From positions 1 to 43,075 of the forward strand of contig NZ_CAJYIU010000236.1 of the NCBI RefSeq assembly GCF_913775355.1: a stretch of 43,075 nt of DNA. The letters are read 5' to 3'. This DNA comes from an uncultured Aureimonas sp. (lineage in GTDB: Bacteria; Pseudomonadota; Alphaproteobacteria; Rhizobiales; Rhizobiaceae). The notes below the pieces were generated by a model. The model searched no databases. It was not told the origin of the DNA and saw only the letters and a list, made by a program, of their open reading frames with translations. This document shows, piece by piece, positions 27,241-37,118 of the stretch (positions within the stretch are counted from its first letter, which is position 1; the number at the start of each line of letters is the position of its first letter). Both the position numbers and the translations under genes were made by a program.

Positions 27241-28411
27241 AGAAGATCGCGAATACGGCATCCAGAAGGATGACCAGGAAGATGGATTTCACGACCGAAG
27301 CCGTGACGTGGCGGCCGAGGCTTTCGGCGCTGCCGCCGACCTTCAGCCCTTCGAGCGAAGCGACGACGCCGATCAGGATCGCCATGAACGGCGCCTTGAT
27401 CAGGCCGGCGAAGACAGTACCGATGTCGATCGCGCTGCGCATGCGCGTGATGAAGGCATCGGGCGTGATGCCGGAATAGATCCAGGTGACGACGATGGCG
27501 CCGAGGAGACCGGCGATATCGGCGATGAAAGCGAGGAGCGGAAGGACGATCGTCAGCGCCACGAGGCGCGGAAAGACGAGGACGCCGATCGGGTTGAGGC
27601 CGATGACCTGCAGCGCGTCGACCTCCTCGCGCATGCGCATCGAGCCGATCTCGGCGGTGATGGCGCTGCCCGAACGACCGGCGATCATGATGGCGGTCAG
27701 GAGGACGCCGATCTCTCGCAGCTGGAGAATGCCGACGAGATCGACGACGAAAATTTCCGCACCGAAGTTGCGAAGCTGAAAGGCGCCTTGCTGCGCGATC
27801 ACAGCGCCGATCAGGAAGCTCATCAGGGCGATGATTGGCACGGCGCGCACGCCCATGCGGTCCATCTGGCTGACGATGGCGGCGGGCCGCCAGCTCTGCT
27901 TGCCGGTGATGCGCCGCCCGGCGCCGTAGAGCGAGGCGCCGACGATGTTGAGGCCCATCATCGTCTCGCGGCCGACCGCGAAGACATTGGCGCCGATCGC
28001 CGCGAAGAAATCCGCGACGGCCGAGGTCTTCTTGGTCTTGGTCTCGGGGCGCGGCGTGTCCATCGCCTTGCGGACCGCGCCGAAGAGCTTGGTCTCCGCG
28101 TCCCCGAGCCCTTCTGAGCGCACTTCGGCGCCCTTCTCGGCGAGGGCGCGCTGCAGCCGCTCCATCAGGAGCGCGCCCGAGGTGTCGAGGCGTCCGACCG
28201 AGGAGAGGTCGAAGGTGACGGACTTGCCGAGGTCCGCCTTACGCGTCTCTTCGACGACGCTCTCGACATGCCCGATGGTGCGGGCCAGCCAGTCGCCGGA
28301 GAAATGCAGCACTACGCCGCCCTTGCCCTTCTCCGCTTCGAGCGAAGGCGAGGCGCCGTCGGGGCGACCTTCCTTCTTCGGTGCCCCTTCGGGGTGCGGA
28401 GTATCCAGCAT
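27221..28411 (-). CDS. mlaE: MlaE family ABC permease with N-terminal STAS domain
   Basis: A 396-residue inner-membrane permease. Residues about 30-120 form a STAS domain (VTFDLSSVGRLDTSGALLME), in E. coli a separate protein (MlaB). The MlaE permease domain follows (about 135-396) with the coupling region GRSGSAITAEIGSMRMREEVDAL and several membrane helices. The fusion explains why no mlaB gene is in the operon. ATG 28411 (MLDTPHPEG) is chosen; 16 open codons precede it without similarity. It is the first gene of the operon. I could not fix a promoter in the 132-bp gap to the divergent epimerase gene. Confidence 0.92.
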   Translation of the reverse strand: MLDTPHPEGAPKKEGRPDGASPSLEAEKGKGGVVLHFSGDWLARTIGHVESVVEETRKADLGKSVTFDLSSVGRLDTSGALLMERLQRALAEKGAEVRSEGLGDAETKLFGAVRKAMDTPRPETKTKKTSAVADFFAAIGANVFAVGRETMMGLNIVGASLYGAGRRITGKQSWRPAAIVSQMDRMGVRAVPIIALMSFLIGAVIAQQGAFQLRNFGAEIFVVDLVGILQLREIGVLLTAIMIAGRSGSAITAEIGSMRMREEVDALQVIGLNPIGVLVFPRLVALTIVLPLLAFIADIAGLLGAIVVTWIYSGITPDAFITRMRSAIDIGTVFAGLIKAPFMAILIGVVASLEGLKVGGSAESLGRHVTASVVKSIFLVILLDAVFAIFYAAIGY

Positions 28412-28543
28412 GCGATCGCTCGGGTCGTAGGATGGCGGTATAGGAAAAAGCCGGAACACCGCTCGGGCCGGCTCAAGGTCGTGGTGCCAGAGTTAGCTTG
28501 CGTCGTGTGCGATGCAATGCCCGTTAAGTTTTGCGAAGGAAAT

Positions 28544-29533
28544 ATGCCGATGCGTCGTCTTTCGGTCACAGTGGACCGCTTCCCGCTGGCACGGCGCTTC
28601 ACCATCGCGCGCGGCTCGAAAACGGAGGCCGCGGTGGTCACCTGCACGATCGAGGACGGCAGCCTTCGCGGGCGCGGCGAGTGCGTTCCTTATGCGCGGT
28701 ATGGCGAGAGCGTCGAGACGGTCTGTGCCGCGATCGAGGGCGTGCGCGCGACGCTGGAAGCAGGTGCCGACCGCGCGGCGCTCCAGTCGCTCCTGCCGGC
28801 GGGTGCCGCCCGCAACGCGGTCGATTGCGCGCTTTGGGACCTCGAAGCCAAGTCCGCAGGGACCAGCGTCGCCCGCCTCCTCGGCATCGGGACGCCGCAT
28901 CCGATCGACACCGCCTTCACCATCTCGCTCGACACGCCCGAGGAAATGAACCGGGCCACCGCGGCCGTCGCGAACCGGACCGTCCTCAAGGTGAAGGTCG
29001 GCGGGCCGGAGGGCGACGCCGAGCGAATGCGCGCCGTCCGCGCGGCGGCGCCGTCGGCGCGTCTCATCATCGACGCGAACGAAGGCTGGCGCCCCGAGAC
29101 CATCCGCGACCACATGCTGGTCGCCGCCTCGATCGGAGCCTTCGTCGTGGAGCAGCCGCTGCCGGCCGGTCAGGACGAGATCCTCGCGCGGATGCCGCGC
29201 CCGGTGCCGGTGTGCGCCGACGAGTCGGTGCACGGAAGCGACGACCTCGCCGCGCTCGTCGGACGATATGACTACGTCAACCTGAAGCTCGACAAGACCG
29301 GCGGCCTGACCGAAGGACTGCGGTTCCTGGCGGAGGCGCGGCGGCTCGGGTTCGGCGTGATGGCCGGTTGCATGGTCGGCTCGTCGCTCGGCATGGCGCC
29401 CGCGGTCCTCCTGGCGCAGGATGCGGAACTCTGCGACCTCGACGGACCGCTGCTTCTGGCCGAGGATCGGCCGGATGGCCTGCGTTACGACGGCTCGACC
29501 GTCGGCGTCCCGCAGGCTGCGCTCTGGGGCTAG
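28544..29533 (+). CDS. Dipeptide epimerase (L-Ala-D/L-Glu epimerase type)
   Basis: A 329-residue enolase-superfamily enzyme that epimerises dipeptides, most likely L-Ala-D-Glu released from peptidoglycan. The catalytic lysine pair is seen in LKVKVGG and NLKLDKTGG; metal ligands are in LIIDANEGW, VEQPLP and CADESVHG. The C-terminal CDLDGP is the DxD motif that binds the substrate amino group and separates dipeptide epimerases from other members. ATG 28544 has GAAGGA four bases upstream; ATG 28550 is an alternative. Its stop is seven bases from the convergent LpxH-like gene. Confidence 0.9.
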   Translation: MPMRRLSVTVDRFPLARRFTIARGSKTEAAVVTCTIEDGSLRGRGECVPYARYGESVETVCAAIEGVRATLEAGADRAALQSLLPAGAARNAVDCALWDLEAKSAGTSVARLLGIGTPHPIDTAFTISLDTPEEMNRATAAVANRTVLKVKVGGPEGDAERMRAVRAAAPSARLIIDANEGWRPETIRDHMLVAASIGAFVVEQPLPAGQDEILARMPRPVPVCADESVHGSDDLAALVGRYDYVNLKLDKTGGLTEGLRFLAEARRLGFGVMAGCMVGSSLGMAPAVLLAQDAELCDLDGPLLLAEDRPDGLRYDGSTVGVPQAALWG

Positions 29534-29540
29534 TGGCGCG

Positions 29541-30377
29541 TCAGGCGGCGCGGGCGGGCTCGAGCGTGCGGGCATCCTCCAACAACGGCTTCTCCACGAT
29601 CTGGGGCATCGGCATCTGCATGCCGGTCCAGGTCAGGAGTTCCAGCGTCCCGTCGTTACGCTCGGCGATGGCGGAGCAGCTTTCGACCCAATCACCACTG
29701 TTGACGTAGAGGATACCCGAGCGCTCCGCGATCTGCGGGTGGTGAATATGCCCGCACACGACACCCTCGCAGCCCATCCGGTCGGCTTCCGCCGCGAGCA
29801 ACGTCTCGAAGGCGCCGATGAAGGACACCGCGTTCTTCACCTTTAGCTTCGCCCAGGACGAGAAGGACCAGTAGCCGAAGCCGAAGCGGCGGCGGAATCG
29901 GTTGAACACGAGGTTGATCGCGATCGCCGCGTCGTAGGCCCAGTCGCCGAGGTAGGCGATGAGACGCGCATTACGGACCACGACGTCGAACTCGTCGCCG
30001 TGCATGACGAGGAGCTTGCGGCCGTCGGCCGTCTCGTGAACGTCGGTGAGGCGCACCTCGATGCCGCCGAAGTGCTGGCCGGGAAACCCGCGCAGGAATT
30101 CGTCGTGGTTGCCGGGAATGTAGACGATCTGCGTGCCCTTGCGTGCCTTGCGCAGGAACGCCTGAACCACATCGTTGTGCGACTGCGGCCAGTGCCACGC
30201 GCGCTTCAGCCGCCAGCCGTCGACGATGTCGCCGACGAGATAGATCTTCTCCGCGTCGTGGACCGCCAGGAAGGCGAGAAGCTGCTCGGCCTGCGCCGCC
30301 TTGGATCCGAGGTGGACGTCGGAGATGAAGAGGGTGCGAAAGTGCCGGTGCGTGCCCGGCTGACTCGTCGGCGTCAT
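29541..30377 (-). CDS. UDP-2,3-diacylglucosamine diphosphatase-like metallophosphoesterase (LpxH family)
   Basis: A 278-residue calcineurin-like hydrolase. The metal motifs run in order: FISDVHLG, GDIVDGW, GNHDE, HGDEFD and GHIHHP. The insert between HGDEFD and GHIHHP (RLIAYLGDWAYDAAI) matches the LpxH-type family, which cleaves UDP-2,3-diacylglucosamine to lipid X at the membrane. Many Alphaproteobacteria use the unrelated LpxI for that step, so this may be a paralogue acting on another pyrophosphate. ATG 30377 is chosen; the frame is open to 30518 without similarity. It is divergent from the malic enzyme gene. Confidence 0.85.
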   Translation of the reverse strand: MTPTSQPGTHRHFRTLFISDVHLGSKAAQAEQLLAFLAVHDAEKIYLVGDIVDGWRLKRAWHWPQSHNDVVQAFLRKARKGTQIVYIPGNHDEFLRGFPGQHFGGIEVRLTDVHETADGRKLLVMHGDEFDVVVRNARLIAYLGDWAYDAAIAINLVFNRFRRRFGFGYWSFSSWAKLKVKNAVSFIGAFETLLAAEADRMGCEGVVCGHIHHPQIAERSGILYVNSGDWVESCSAIAERNDGTLELLTWTGMQMPMPQIVEKPLLEDARTLEPARAA

Positions 30378-30561
30378 GGGCTTCGGCCCCTTCGATTGCC
30401 AATGCGGGCAAAATCGCCGGTTTGCATTGCATCCATGTGACGGCAGGGCGTCCGGTCGAAGGTTGTTTACCACCTGCCCGGCTGGCATTAGTCGATCGAA
30501 GCCCATCGTTGCCGACATGCCTCAGCGCGTCGGCGCGATTCGAACGACTGGAGAGCCAAGC

Positions 30562-32880
30562 ATGTCGAGCGCCGACGAAACCAGAAACACCTCCGCCAAG
30601 CGGGATCTGGACGAGCAGGCGCTCTTCTACCACCGCCATCCCAAGCCCGGTAAGCTCGGCGTCCACGCCACCAAGCCGCTCGGCAACCAACGCGATCTCG
30701 CGCTCGCCTACTCGCCGGGCGTCGCCGCGCCCTGCCTTGCGATCGCGGACGATCCGTCGGTGGCTGCCGACTACACCAGCCGTTCCAATCTCGTGGCCGT
30801 GGTGTCCAACGGCTCGGCGGTGCTAGGCCTCGGCAATATCGGCCCCCTCGCCTCCAAGCCGGTGATGGAGGGCAAGGCCGTCCTCTTCAAGAAGTTTGCC
30901 GACATCGACGTCTTCGACATCGAGATCGACGCGACCAGCATCGATCGCATGGTCGACGTGGTCTCGGCGCTGGAGCCGACGTTCGGCGGCATCAACCTCG
31001 AGGACATTAAGGCGCCGGAGTGCTTCGAGGTCGAGGAGCAGCTTCGCGCCAAGATGGGCATCCCCGTCTTCCACGACGACCAGCACGGCACGGCGATCAT
31101 CGTCTCGGCGGCGGTGCGCAATGCGCTGCTTCTGGCGGGCAAGCGCATCGAGGACGTGCGGATCGTAACCTCGGGCGCGGGAGCCGCCGCGCTCGCCTGC
31201 CTCAACCTCCTCGTGTCGCTCGGCGCCAAGGTCGAGAACATCATCTGCACCGACAAGGAAGGCGTCGTCTACGAAGGCCGCGAGAAAGGCATGGACCGTT
31301 GGATGGCGGTCTATGCGAAGAAGACCGAGGCGCGGACGCTGGCCGACGTCATCGCGGGCGCCGATATCTTCCTCGGCCTGTCGGCCGGCGGCGTCCTCAA
31401 GCCCGAGCTTCTCGAATCGATGGCCGAGAAGCCGCTGATCATGGCGCTGGCCAATCCGACGCCCGAGATCATGCCCGACCTCGCGCGGGCCGTGCGCAAG
31501 GACGCGATGATCTGCACCGGGCGCTCGGACTTCCCGAACCAGGTCAACAACGTCCTCTGCTTCCCCTACATCTTCCGCGGCGCCCTCGACTGCGGCGCGA
31601 CATCGATCAACGAGGAGATGAAGATCGCCGCGGTCGATGCGATCGCGGCGCTCGCGCGCGAGGAAGTGTCGGAAGTCGCGGCCAAGGCCTACGGCTCGGA
31701 AACTCCGGTCTTCGGCCCGGAATACCTGATCCCCTCGCCCTTCGATCCGCGGCTAATTCTCAAGATCGCCCCGGCGGTCGCCCGTGCGGCCGAGGCGACC
31801 GGCGTCGCGCTGCGCCCCGTTGCGGACTGGGACGCCTATCTCGATCGCCTCAACCGCTTCGTCTACCGCTCCGGCCTCGTGATGAAGCCGATCTTCGCCT
31901 TCGCCCGCAATTCCGAAAAGCGGGTGATCTTCTCCGATGGCGAGGACGAGCGGGTCCTGCGGGCAGCGCAGGTGCTTCTCGAAGACAAGGTCTGCCGTCC
32001 GATCCTGATCGGACGCCCGAGCGTCATCGAGACCCGCCTGCAGCGGTTCGGTCTTCGCATTCGTCCGCATCAGGACTTCGAGGTCGTGAACCCCGAGGAC
32101 GATCCGCGTTACCGCGACTATGTCGATCACTACTTCTCGAAGGTCGGCCGCCGAGGCGTCAACCCGGACACGGCGCGTGCGCTGGTGCGCACCAATACGA
32201 CGGTGATCGGCGCAGTCTCGGTCTCGCGCGGCGACGCCGACATCCTGATCTGCGGTCTCGCCGGTCGGTTCTCGCGGCAGATCCGCGACATCCGGCAGAT
32301 CATCGGCGTGGCGCCGGGCGTCGGTCGTCTGTCGGGGCTGAGCCTTCTGATCTCGCAGAACGCCACGACCTTCTTCGCCGACACCTACGTGCAGGACAGC
32401 CCATCGGCCGAAAATCTCGCCGAGATCGCGCAGCTTTCGGCGCGCATGATCGAGCACTTCCGCATCAGGCCGCGCGCGGCGCTCCTCTCGCACTCGAACT
32501 TCGGCACGGCCGACACGGCGGACGCCCGCAAGCTGCGTGCAGCACTGGCTCTGGTGCGCGAGCAGATGCCCGACCTCGAGATCGACGGCGAGATGCACGG
32601 CGACACGGCGCTCTCGCGCGAGCTGCGCCAGCGCGTCATGCCGAATTCGACGCTGACTGAGGACGCCAATCTCCTCCTGTTCCCGACGCTCGATGCCGCC
32701 AACATCACGATGAACGTCGTGAAGACGATGACCGACGCGCTGCATGTCGGGCCGATTCTCCTTGGCACCGCCAAGCCGGCTCACATCCTGACGCCGTCCG
32801 TCACCTCGCGCGGCGTCGTCAACATGGCGGCGATCGCCGTCGCGGAAGCGTTGCAGCGCGACGAGGAAGCGAGGGGCTGA
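30562..32880 (+). CDS. maeB: NADP-dependent malic enzyme with phosphotransacetylase-like domain
   Basis: A 772-residue enzyme that decarboxylates malate to pyruvate with reduction of NADP. The malic N-terminal domain (about 25-165; [29 protein letters not shown]) and the NAD(P)-binding domain (about 170-430; [32 protein letters not shown]) are followed by a phosphotransacetylase-like domain (about 440-765). That domain has lost PTA activity in studied MaeB enzymes and serves in oligomerisation and acetyl-CoA control. ATG 30562 has GGAGAG six bases upstream; the frame is open earlier to 30376 but without similarity. Confidence 0.96.
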   Translation: MSSADETRNTSAKRDLDEQALFYHRHPKPGKLGVHATKPLGNQRDLALAYSPGVAAPCLAIADDPSVAADYTSRSNLVAVVSNGSAVLGLGNIGPLASKPVMEGKAVLFKKFADIDVFDIEIDATSIDRMVDVVSALEPTFGGINLEDIKAPECFEVEEQLRAKMGIPVFHDDQHGTAIIVSAAVRNALLLAGKRIEDVRIVTSGAGAAALACLNLLVSLGAKVENIICTDKEGVVYEGREKGMDRWMAVYAKKTEARTLADVIAGADIFLGLSAGGVLKPELLESMAEKPLIMALANPTPEIMPDLARAVRKDAMICTGRSDFPNQVNNVLCFPYIFRGALDCGATSINEEMKIAAVDAIAALAREEVSEVAAKAYGSETPVFGPEYLIPSPFDPRLILKIAPAVARAAEATGVALRPVADWDAYLDRLNRFVYRSGLVMKPIFAFARNSEKRVIFSDGEDERVLRAAQVLLEDKVCRPILIGRPSVIETRLQRFGLRIRPHQDFEVVNPEDDPRYRDYVDHYFSKVGRRGVNPDTARALVRTNTTVIGAVSVSRGDADILICGLAGRFSRQIRDIRQIIGVAPGVGRLSGLSLLISQNATTFFADTYVQDSPSAENLAEIAQLSARMIEHFRIRPRAALLSHSNFGTADTADARKLRAALALVREQMPDLEIDGEMHGDTALSRELRQRVMPNSTLTEDANLLLFPTLDAANITMNVVKTMTDALHVGPILLGTAKPAHILTPSVTSRGVVNMAAIAVAEALQRDEEARG

Positions 32881-32887
32881 CTCTCTC

Positions 32888-32920
32888 GTCAGCCGGCGCC
32901 CATCAAGGGCGCCGGCTGAC
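32888..32920. terminator. GC-rich hairpin between maeB and gltX
   Basis: A perfect 14-bp stem (32888-32901 with 32907-32920) with a five-base ATCAA loop, eight bases after the maeB stop. It has no T run on either side, so it is not a canonical intrinsic terminator; it may halt or stabilise both convergent mRNAs. The gltX stop codon (32903-32905) sits exactly in its loop. Confidence 0.6.
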
Positions 32921-34276
32921 CGCCCGCTCCGGGCCGATCAGCGGCTGGAGGTCCGCCAGCTCCGGCCCGTGTTCCAGACCGGTGAGCGCAAGGCGCAACG
33001 GCATGAACAGGGTGCGTCCCTTGCGGCCGGTCGCCGCTTTCACGCGCTCCGTCCACAGCTTCCACGTTCCGGCGTCCCACGGGCCGTCGGGCAGGAGATC
33101 GAAGGCCTGTCGCACGAAGGCGAGATCGTCCGCCGACCAGTCCGGCGCGCCAATCGCTTCCCCGAACACGATGTCCCGCCAGATGGCCGCGTCGCGCACT
33201 CGGCCGCAGTTGCGGCGAACGGCAATCCAGAACGCTTCGGCAGCATCGTCCGGCACACCGAGCGCGTGGAGGCGATCCGCCGCGGTCGCGAAGGGCATGG
33301 CGTGAACGAGTTCGGCGTTCAGGCGCTCGAGTTCAGCTGGGTCGAACTTCGAGCTGGACGCCGAGACGTGGTCGAAGTCGAGGCGCGCCTCCAGAGCCTT
33401 GAGGTCCGGCATCGCCTCGATCGAGCCAGATAGGCCGGTCAGCACCGCGAGGGATGCGACGGCCATCGGCTCTAGCCCGTCCTCGCGAAGCGAGCGAAGC
33501 GAGAGGGCTCCCGTACGCTTGGAAAGCCCCTCGCCGTCGATCGTCGTCAGAAGGTTGAAGTGGCCGAAGGCGGGCACGGCATGGCCCAGCGCCTCGAAGA
33601 TCGCGATCTGGACGCCGGTGTTGGTGACGTGATCGTCCCCGCGCAGGACATGGGTGATCCCCATCTCGCCGTCGTCCACGACCGAGCAGAAGGTGTAGAG
33701 GTAGGTCCCATCCTCGCGGATTAACACGGGATCGGACAGCGACGCGAGGTCGACGGTCTGGCGGCCGCGCACCACGTCGTCCCAATGGACGTCCGTTCGC
33801 TGAGGGTTCAGCGGGTCGCTGGCGAAATTCGGGAGGCGGAAGCGCCAGTGCGGCCGGGCGCCGTCCGCTTCCAGCCGTGCCCGGTCCTCCGCGCTCAACC
33901 GCAGGGCGTCGCGGCCATAGACCGGCGGCAGGCCGCGCCCCATGCGGCGCTTGCGCATCCGCTCCAGCTCGTCGGCCGTCTCGTAGCAGGGGTAGAGGAC
34001 GCCGCTGTCGCGCAGGAGATCAGCGGCTGCATCGTAGTGCGACAGCCGGTCGGACTGCCGAGCCACGGCATCCGGCCGAATGCCGATCCAGGCGAGGTCT
34101 TCCGCGATCGCCTCGGCGTATTCAGCCTTCGAGCGATCACGATCCGTGTCGTCGTATCGCAGCAGGAAGTGGCCGCCGTGACGCTGGGCGAACAGCCAGT
34201 TGAACAGCGCCGGTCGCAGATTGCCGATATGAAGGTAGCCCGTCGGGGACGGGGCGAAACGGACGAAAACGGTCAT
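32903..34276 (-). CDS. gltX: Glutamate--tRNA ligase
   Basis: A 457-residue class I synthetase charging tRNA with glutamate. The first signature is [20 protein letters not shown], with HIGN in place of HIGH; the KMSKS loop reads EGLSKRTG. The length is that of the usual bacterial enzyme. Many Alphaproteobacteria carry two gltX genes, one of which charges tRNA-Gln for the amidotransferase route; I cannot tell which this one is. ATG 34276 gives the correct N-terminus; 12 further codons are open upstream. A small membrane-protein gene ends 36 bases upstream in the same direction. Confidence 0.95.
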   Translation of the reverse strand: MTVFVRFAPSPTGYLHIGNLRPALFNWLFAQRHGGHFLLRYDDTDRDRSKAEYAEAIAEDLAWIGIRPDAVARQSDRLSHYDAAADLLRDSGVLYPCYETADELERMRKRRMGRGLPPVYGRDALRLSAEDRARLEADGARPHWRFRLPNFASDPLNPQRTDVHWDDVVRGRQTVDLASLSDPVLIREDGTYLYTFCSVVDDGEMGITHVLRGDDHVTNTGVQIAIFEALGHAVPAFGHFNLLTTIDGEGLSKRTGALSLRSLREDGLEPMAVASLAVLTGLSGSIEAMPDLKALEARLDFDHVSASSSKFDPAELERLNAELVHAMPFATAADRLHALGVPDDAAEAFWIAVRRNCGRVRDAAIWRDIVFGEAIGAPDWSADDLAFVRQAFDLLPDGPWDAGTWKLWTERVKAATGRKGRTLFMPLRLALTGLEHGPELADLQPLIGPERAVSRRP

Positions 34277-34312
34277 GCCATCCGCGATAGACGGCGAGCG
34301 TTCCCGTGGCAA

Positions 34313-34621
34313 TCATGCCGTCGCGAACGGAACCGGCCAACCGAAGAGCGCGGCGCCGCCGAGCCATAGGCCGAGGATCGCCGCCAAAGCGAGACAGAAT
34401 AGCCCGACGCCGAGCTGTCGCACCGCATGGCGCCGGTTCGGCTCCATCGCTTCGCCGAACGCGTGAGGACGTGTGACGCCCCGCCAAGCCTGCGGCTCGC
34501 TCGGCCATCGGTCGCCGATTTCGCTGCGGATGCGACGCAGCGACAGCGCGAATCGGAGGAGAAACAGGACGCCGACCGCAAAGGCGGCCGCCAGCAGATC
34601 GGTGGGGGCCGGTGTATCCAT
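34313..34621 (-). CDS. Small membrane protein of unknown function
   Basis: A 102-residue protein with two predicted membrane helices (about 9-25 and 75-98) and a basic loop between them (SLRRIRSEIGDRWP, EPNRRHAVRQL). I recognise no family. ATG 34621 has GAGGAA eight bases upstream, which decides it over an ATG ten codons earlier (34651). It precedes gltX by 36 bases and is likely co-transcribed with it. Confidence 0.6.
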   Translation of the reverse strand: MDTPAPTDLLAAAFAVGVLFLLRFALSLRRIRSEIGDRWPSEPQAWRGVTRPHAFGEAMEPNRRHAVRQLGVGLFCLALAAILGLWLGGAALFGWPVPFATA

Positions 34622-34837
34622 CGCGCGGCTTCCTCGTCCTATTCCGCCCATAACCCAGAATGATGCCTGCGAGGTGTCGAAGACGGGCAACGGAGGCCAG
34701 CGAGAGCACGTCACAACGCCTCACGCAACGGAGAGATGCGCCTCCGACGCTTGCCTCCCAATTGCAAATCGCGCATTCCGCCCGACATAGGACGCGAGGG
34801 AGAAGCCTCGCACGACGATGACGCCTGCGGAGACCGT

Positions 34838-35506
34838 GTGTACGAAATCCTCTCTCTGATCGACCGGTTCGGTCCCGGCATCGTCTTCGCCGGGACGTTC
34901 TTCGAAGGTGAGGTCTTCGCCATTATCGGCGGTTTCCTCGCCTATCGCGGGTCGTACCCGATCGAACTGATGGCCGGGCTCGCCTTCGTCGGATCGTTCT
35001 GCGGCGACCTCGCGGTGTTCCTGTTCTCGCGCTACTTCTCGGACAGCCGATGGGTGGTGCGCTGGAAGAAGAAGCCGAAGTTCGCCAAGGCCCTGCGCCT
35101 CGTGGACCGGTTCCAGGCCTACTTCGTGATCGTCAACCGATACGTCTACGGGCTCAGAATGCCCGGTTTGATCGCGCTCGGCCTGTCCTCGATCACGGTG
35201 CCGCGTTTTCTCGCGCTCAACTTCATCGGCGCCGCCATCTGGGCCGGCCTGTTTACGACGATCGGCTACGTCTTCGGCTACTCGATCACGTCCGTGTTCC
35301 AGTGGCTCGAGCAGATGGAGCACGGCGTGATGATCGGGCTGGCGGTGCTCTTCGTCCTGCTGGCGCTGTTCTTCGCTTGGCAGCAGGGCGGCTCCGTGAT
35401 CCGGGACAAGATCCTCTCGCGCGGCCGCGACGACGAGGATGGCGAGGGTCTGAAGCCCGTCGCCTCGCATGCGTCCGGGCGGCGAGACCGTAAGTCGAAG
35501 GATTGA
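34838..35506 (+). CDS. DedA family membrane protein
   Basis: A 222-residue polytopic inner-membrane protein of the DedA/VTT superfamily, implicated in undecaprenyl phosphate or phospholipid flipping. Conserved features are the early GTFFEGE acidic motif, GSFCGDLAVFLFSRYFS, and the second arginine region NRYVYGLRMPGLIALG. The C-terminal tail is charged. The frame is open from 34736, but GTG 34838 is preceded by GGAG at five bases and gives the standard N-terminus (YEILSLIDRFG), so I use it. Confidence 0.9.
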   Translation: MYEILSLIDRFGPGIVFAGTFFEGEVFAIIGGFLAYRGSYPIELMAGLAFVGSFCGDLAVFLFSRYFSDSRWVVRWKKKPKFAKALRLVDRFQAYFVIVNRYVYGLRMPGLIALGLSSITVPRFLALNFIGAAIWAGLFTTIGYVFGYSITSVFQWLEQMEHGVMIGLAVLFVLLALFFAWQQGGSVIRDKILSRGRDDEDGEGLKPVASHASGRRDRKSKD

Positions 35507-35528
35507 TCGCAGACCCGAGGCGGGATTT

Positions 35529-35564
35529 GAAAAAGGCCGGGTGCTGTCGCACCCGGCCTTTTTC
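35529..35564. terminator. Bidirectional intrinsic terminator between dedA-type gene and DAHP synthase
   Basis: A perfect 16-bp stem (35529-35544 with 35549-35564) with a TGTC loop; AAAAA on the left, TTTTT on the right. It lies 22 bases after the DedA stop and 23 bases after the stop of the convergent DAHP synthase gene. Confidence 0.92.
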
Positions 35565-35587
35565 GTATGGAGACGATCGGTCTCGGC

Positions 35588-36967
35588 TCAGAAGCCCACG
35601 GCCTGCGGCGGCCGATAGGCTTCCTGCTCCTTCTTGATCCGCTCGGCGGTCAGGAAGGCGAGCTCCAGCGCCTGATTGGCGTTGAGGCGCGGGTCGCAGT
35701 GGGTGTGGTAGCGATCCGACAGATCCTCGGCCAGAACCGGACGCGCGCCGCCCGTGCATTCCGTGACGTCCTTGCCGGTCATCTCGATATGGATGCCGCC
35801 GGCATGGGTGCCCTCGGCGCGGTGGACGTCGAAGAAGGCCTCGACCTCCGAAAGGATGCGGTCGAACGGGCGCGTCTTGTAGTCGTTCACCGTGATCGTG
35901 TTGCCGTGCATCGGATCGCACGACCAGACGACCTTCCGGCCTTCCTTCTGCACGGCGCGGATCAGGCGCGGCAGGTGGTCGGCGACCTTGTCGTGCCCGA
36001 AGCGCGTGATGAGCGTCAGACGCCCGGCCTCGTTCTGCGGGTTCAGGATGTCGATCAGGCGGATGAGTTCGTCCGCCGAAAGCGACGGGCCGCACTTGAG
36101 GCCGATCGGGTTCTTGATGCCGCGGCAGTACTCGACATGGGCGTTGTCCGGCTGGCGCGTGCGATCGCCGATCCAGATCATGTGGCCCGAGGTCGCGTAC
36201 CACTCGCCGCTCGTCGAATCGACGCGCGTCAGCGCCTCTTCGTAGCCGAGAAGCAGGGCCTCGTGGCTAGTGAAGAAATCGGTCTCGCGCAGCGACGGAT
36301 GGCTCTCGGAATTGATGCCGATCGCCCGCATGAAGTTCATGGTCTCGGAGATGCGGTCGGCGAGCTGGCCGTAACGCTCCGCCTGCGGGCTGCCGGACAC
36401 GAAGCCGAGCATCCACTGGTGGACGTTGTCGAGATTGGCGTAGCCGCCCTGCGCGAAGGCGCGCAGGAGGTTGAGCGTCGCCGCCGACTGGCGGTACGCC
36501 ATCTCCTGACGCTCGGGCGCGGGGATGCGCTGGCCTTCCTCGAACTCGATGCCGTTGATGATGTCGCCCCGGTAGGACGGCAGCGTCACGCCGTTCTTCG
36601 TCTCGTTGCCGGACGAGCGCGGCTTGGCGAACTGGCCGGCGATGCGGCCGACCTTCACCACGGGCGAGGACGCCGCGAACGTTAGGACGACGGCCATCTG
36701 CAGGACCGCGCGGAAGAAGTCGCGGATGTTGTCCGCGCCATGCTCGGCGAAGCTCTCGGCACAGTCGCCGCCCTGAAGCAGGAAGGAGCGCCCTTCGGCC
36801 ACCTCGGCCAGCGCCTTCTTCAGCTTGCGCGCCTCACCTGCAAAAACGAGCGGCGGAAAGGAGGCCAGACGCTTCTCGGTTTCGGCCAGCGCAGCGAGGT
36901 CGGGATACGCCGGCACCTGCTCGATGGGCTTTGCGCGCCAGCTCGACGGGGTCCAATCCTTGGCCAT
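35588..36967 (-). CDS. aroG: 3-deoxy-7-phosphoheptulonate synthase class II
   Basis: A class II (plant-like) DAHP synthase of 459 residues. It condenses phosphoenolpyruvate and erythrose 4-phosphate at the entry of the shikimate pathway. Recognisable motifs are [12 protein letters not shown] near the N-terminus, the metal-binding cysteine within that motif, [33 protein letters not shown] and TECTGGARP. The ATG has AGGAG eight bases upstream. The gene is monocistronic. Confidence 0.96.
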   Translation of the reverse strand: MAKDWTPSSWRAKPIEQVPAYPDLAALAETEKRLASFPPLVFAGEARKLKKALAEVAEGRSFLLQGGDCAESFAEHGADNIRDFFRAVLQMAVVLTFAASSPVVKVGRIAGQFAKPRSSGNETKNGVTLPSYRGDIINGIEFEEGQRIPAPERQEMAYRQSAATLNLLRAFAQGGYANLDNVHQWMLGFVSGSPQAERYGQLADRISETMNFMRAIGINSESHPSLRETDFFTSHEALLLGYEEALTRVDSTSGEWYATSGHMIWIGDRTRQPDNAHVEYCRGIKNPIGLKCGPSLSADELIRLIDILNPQNEAGRLTLITRFGHDKVADHLPRLIRAVQKEGRKVVWSCDPMHGNTITVNDYKTRPFDRILSEVEAFFDVHRAEGTHAGGIHIEMTGKDVTECTGGARPVLAEDLSDRYHTHCDPRLNANQALELAFLTAERIKKEQEAYRPPQAVGF

Positions 36968-37096
36968 GACATCTCCTCACCCGATCGTGTGCCCGGTTCC
37001 TGTTTCTCGTTCGGGCGGAATGGCTCACGGACGCGGGGGCGCCCGGAGCGATCGGTGGCGGCTTACTGACACGAACCCGGCCGTTTGTCACCAAAG

Positions 37097-37118
37097 GGTT
37101 GACGCACACCGTTCAACC
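37097..37118 (-). terminator. Weak hairpin at the end of the gamma-glutamylcyclotransferase-like gene
   Basis: A 6-bp inverted repeat GGTTGA / TCAACC with a 10-base loop, overlapping the stop codon of the minus-strand gene and followed on that strand by CTTT. It is a marginal terminator. In the 145 bases between here and the DAHP synthase start I see no other clear signal. Confidence 0.3.
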
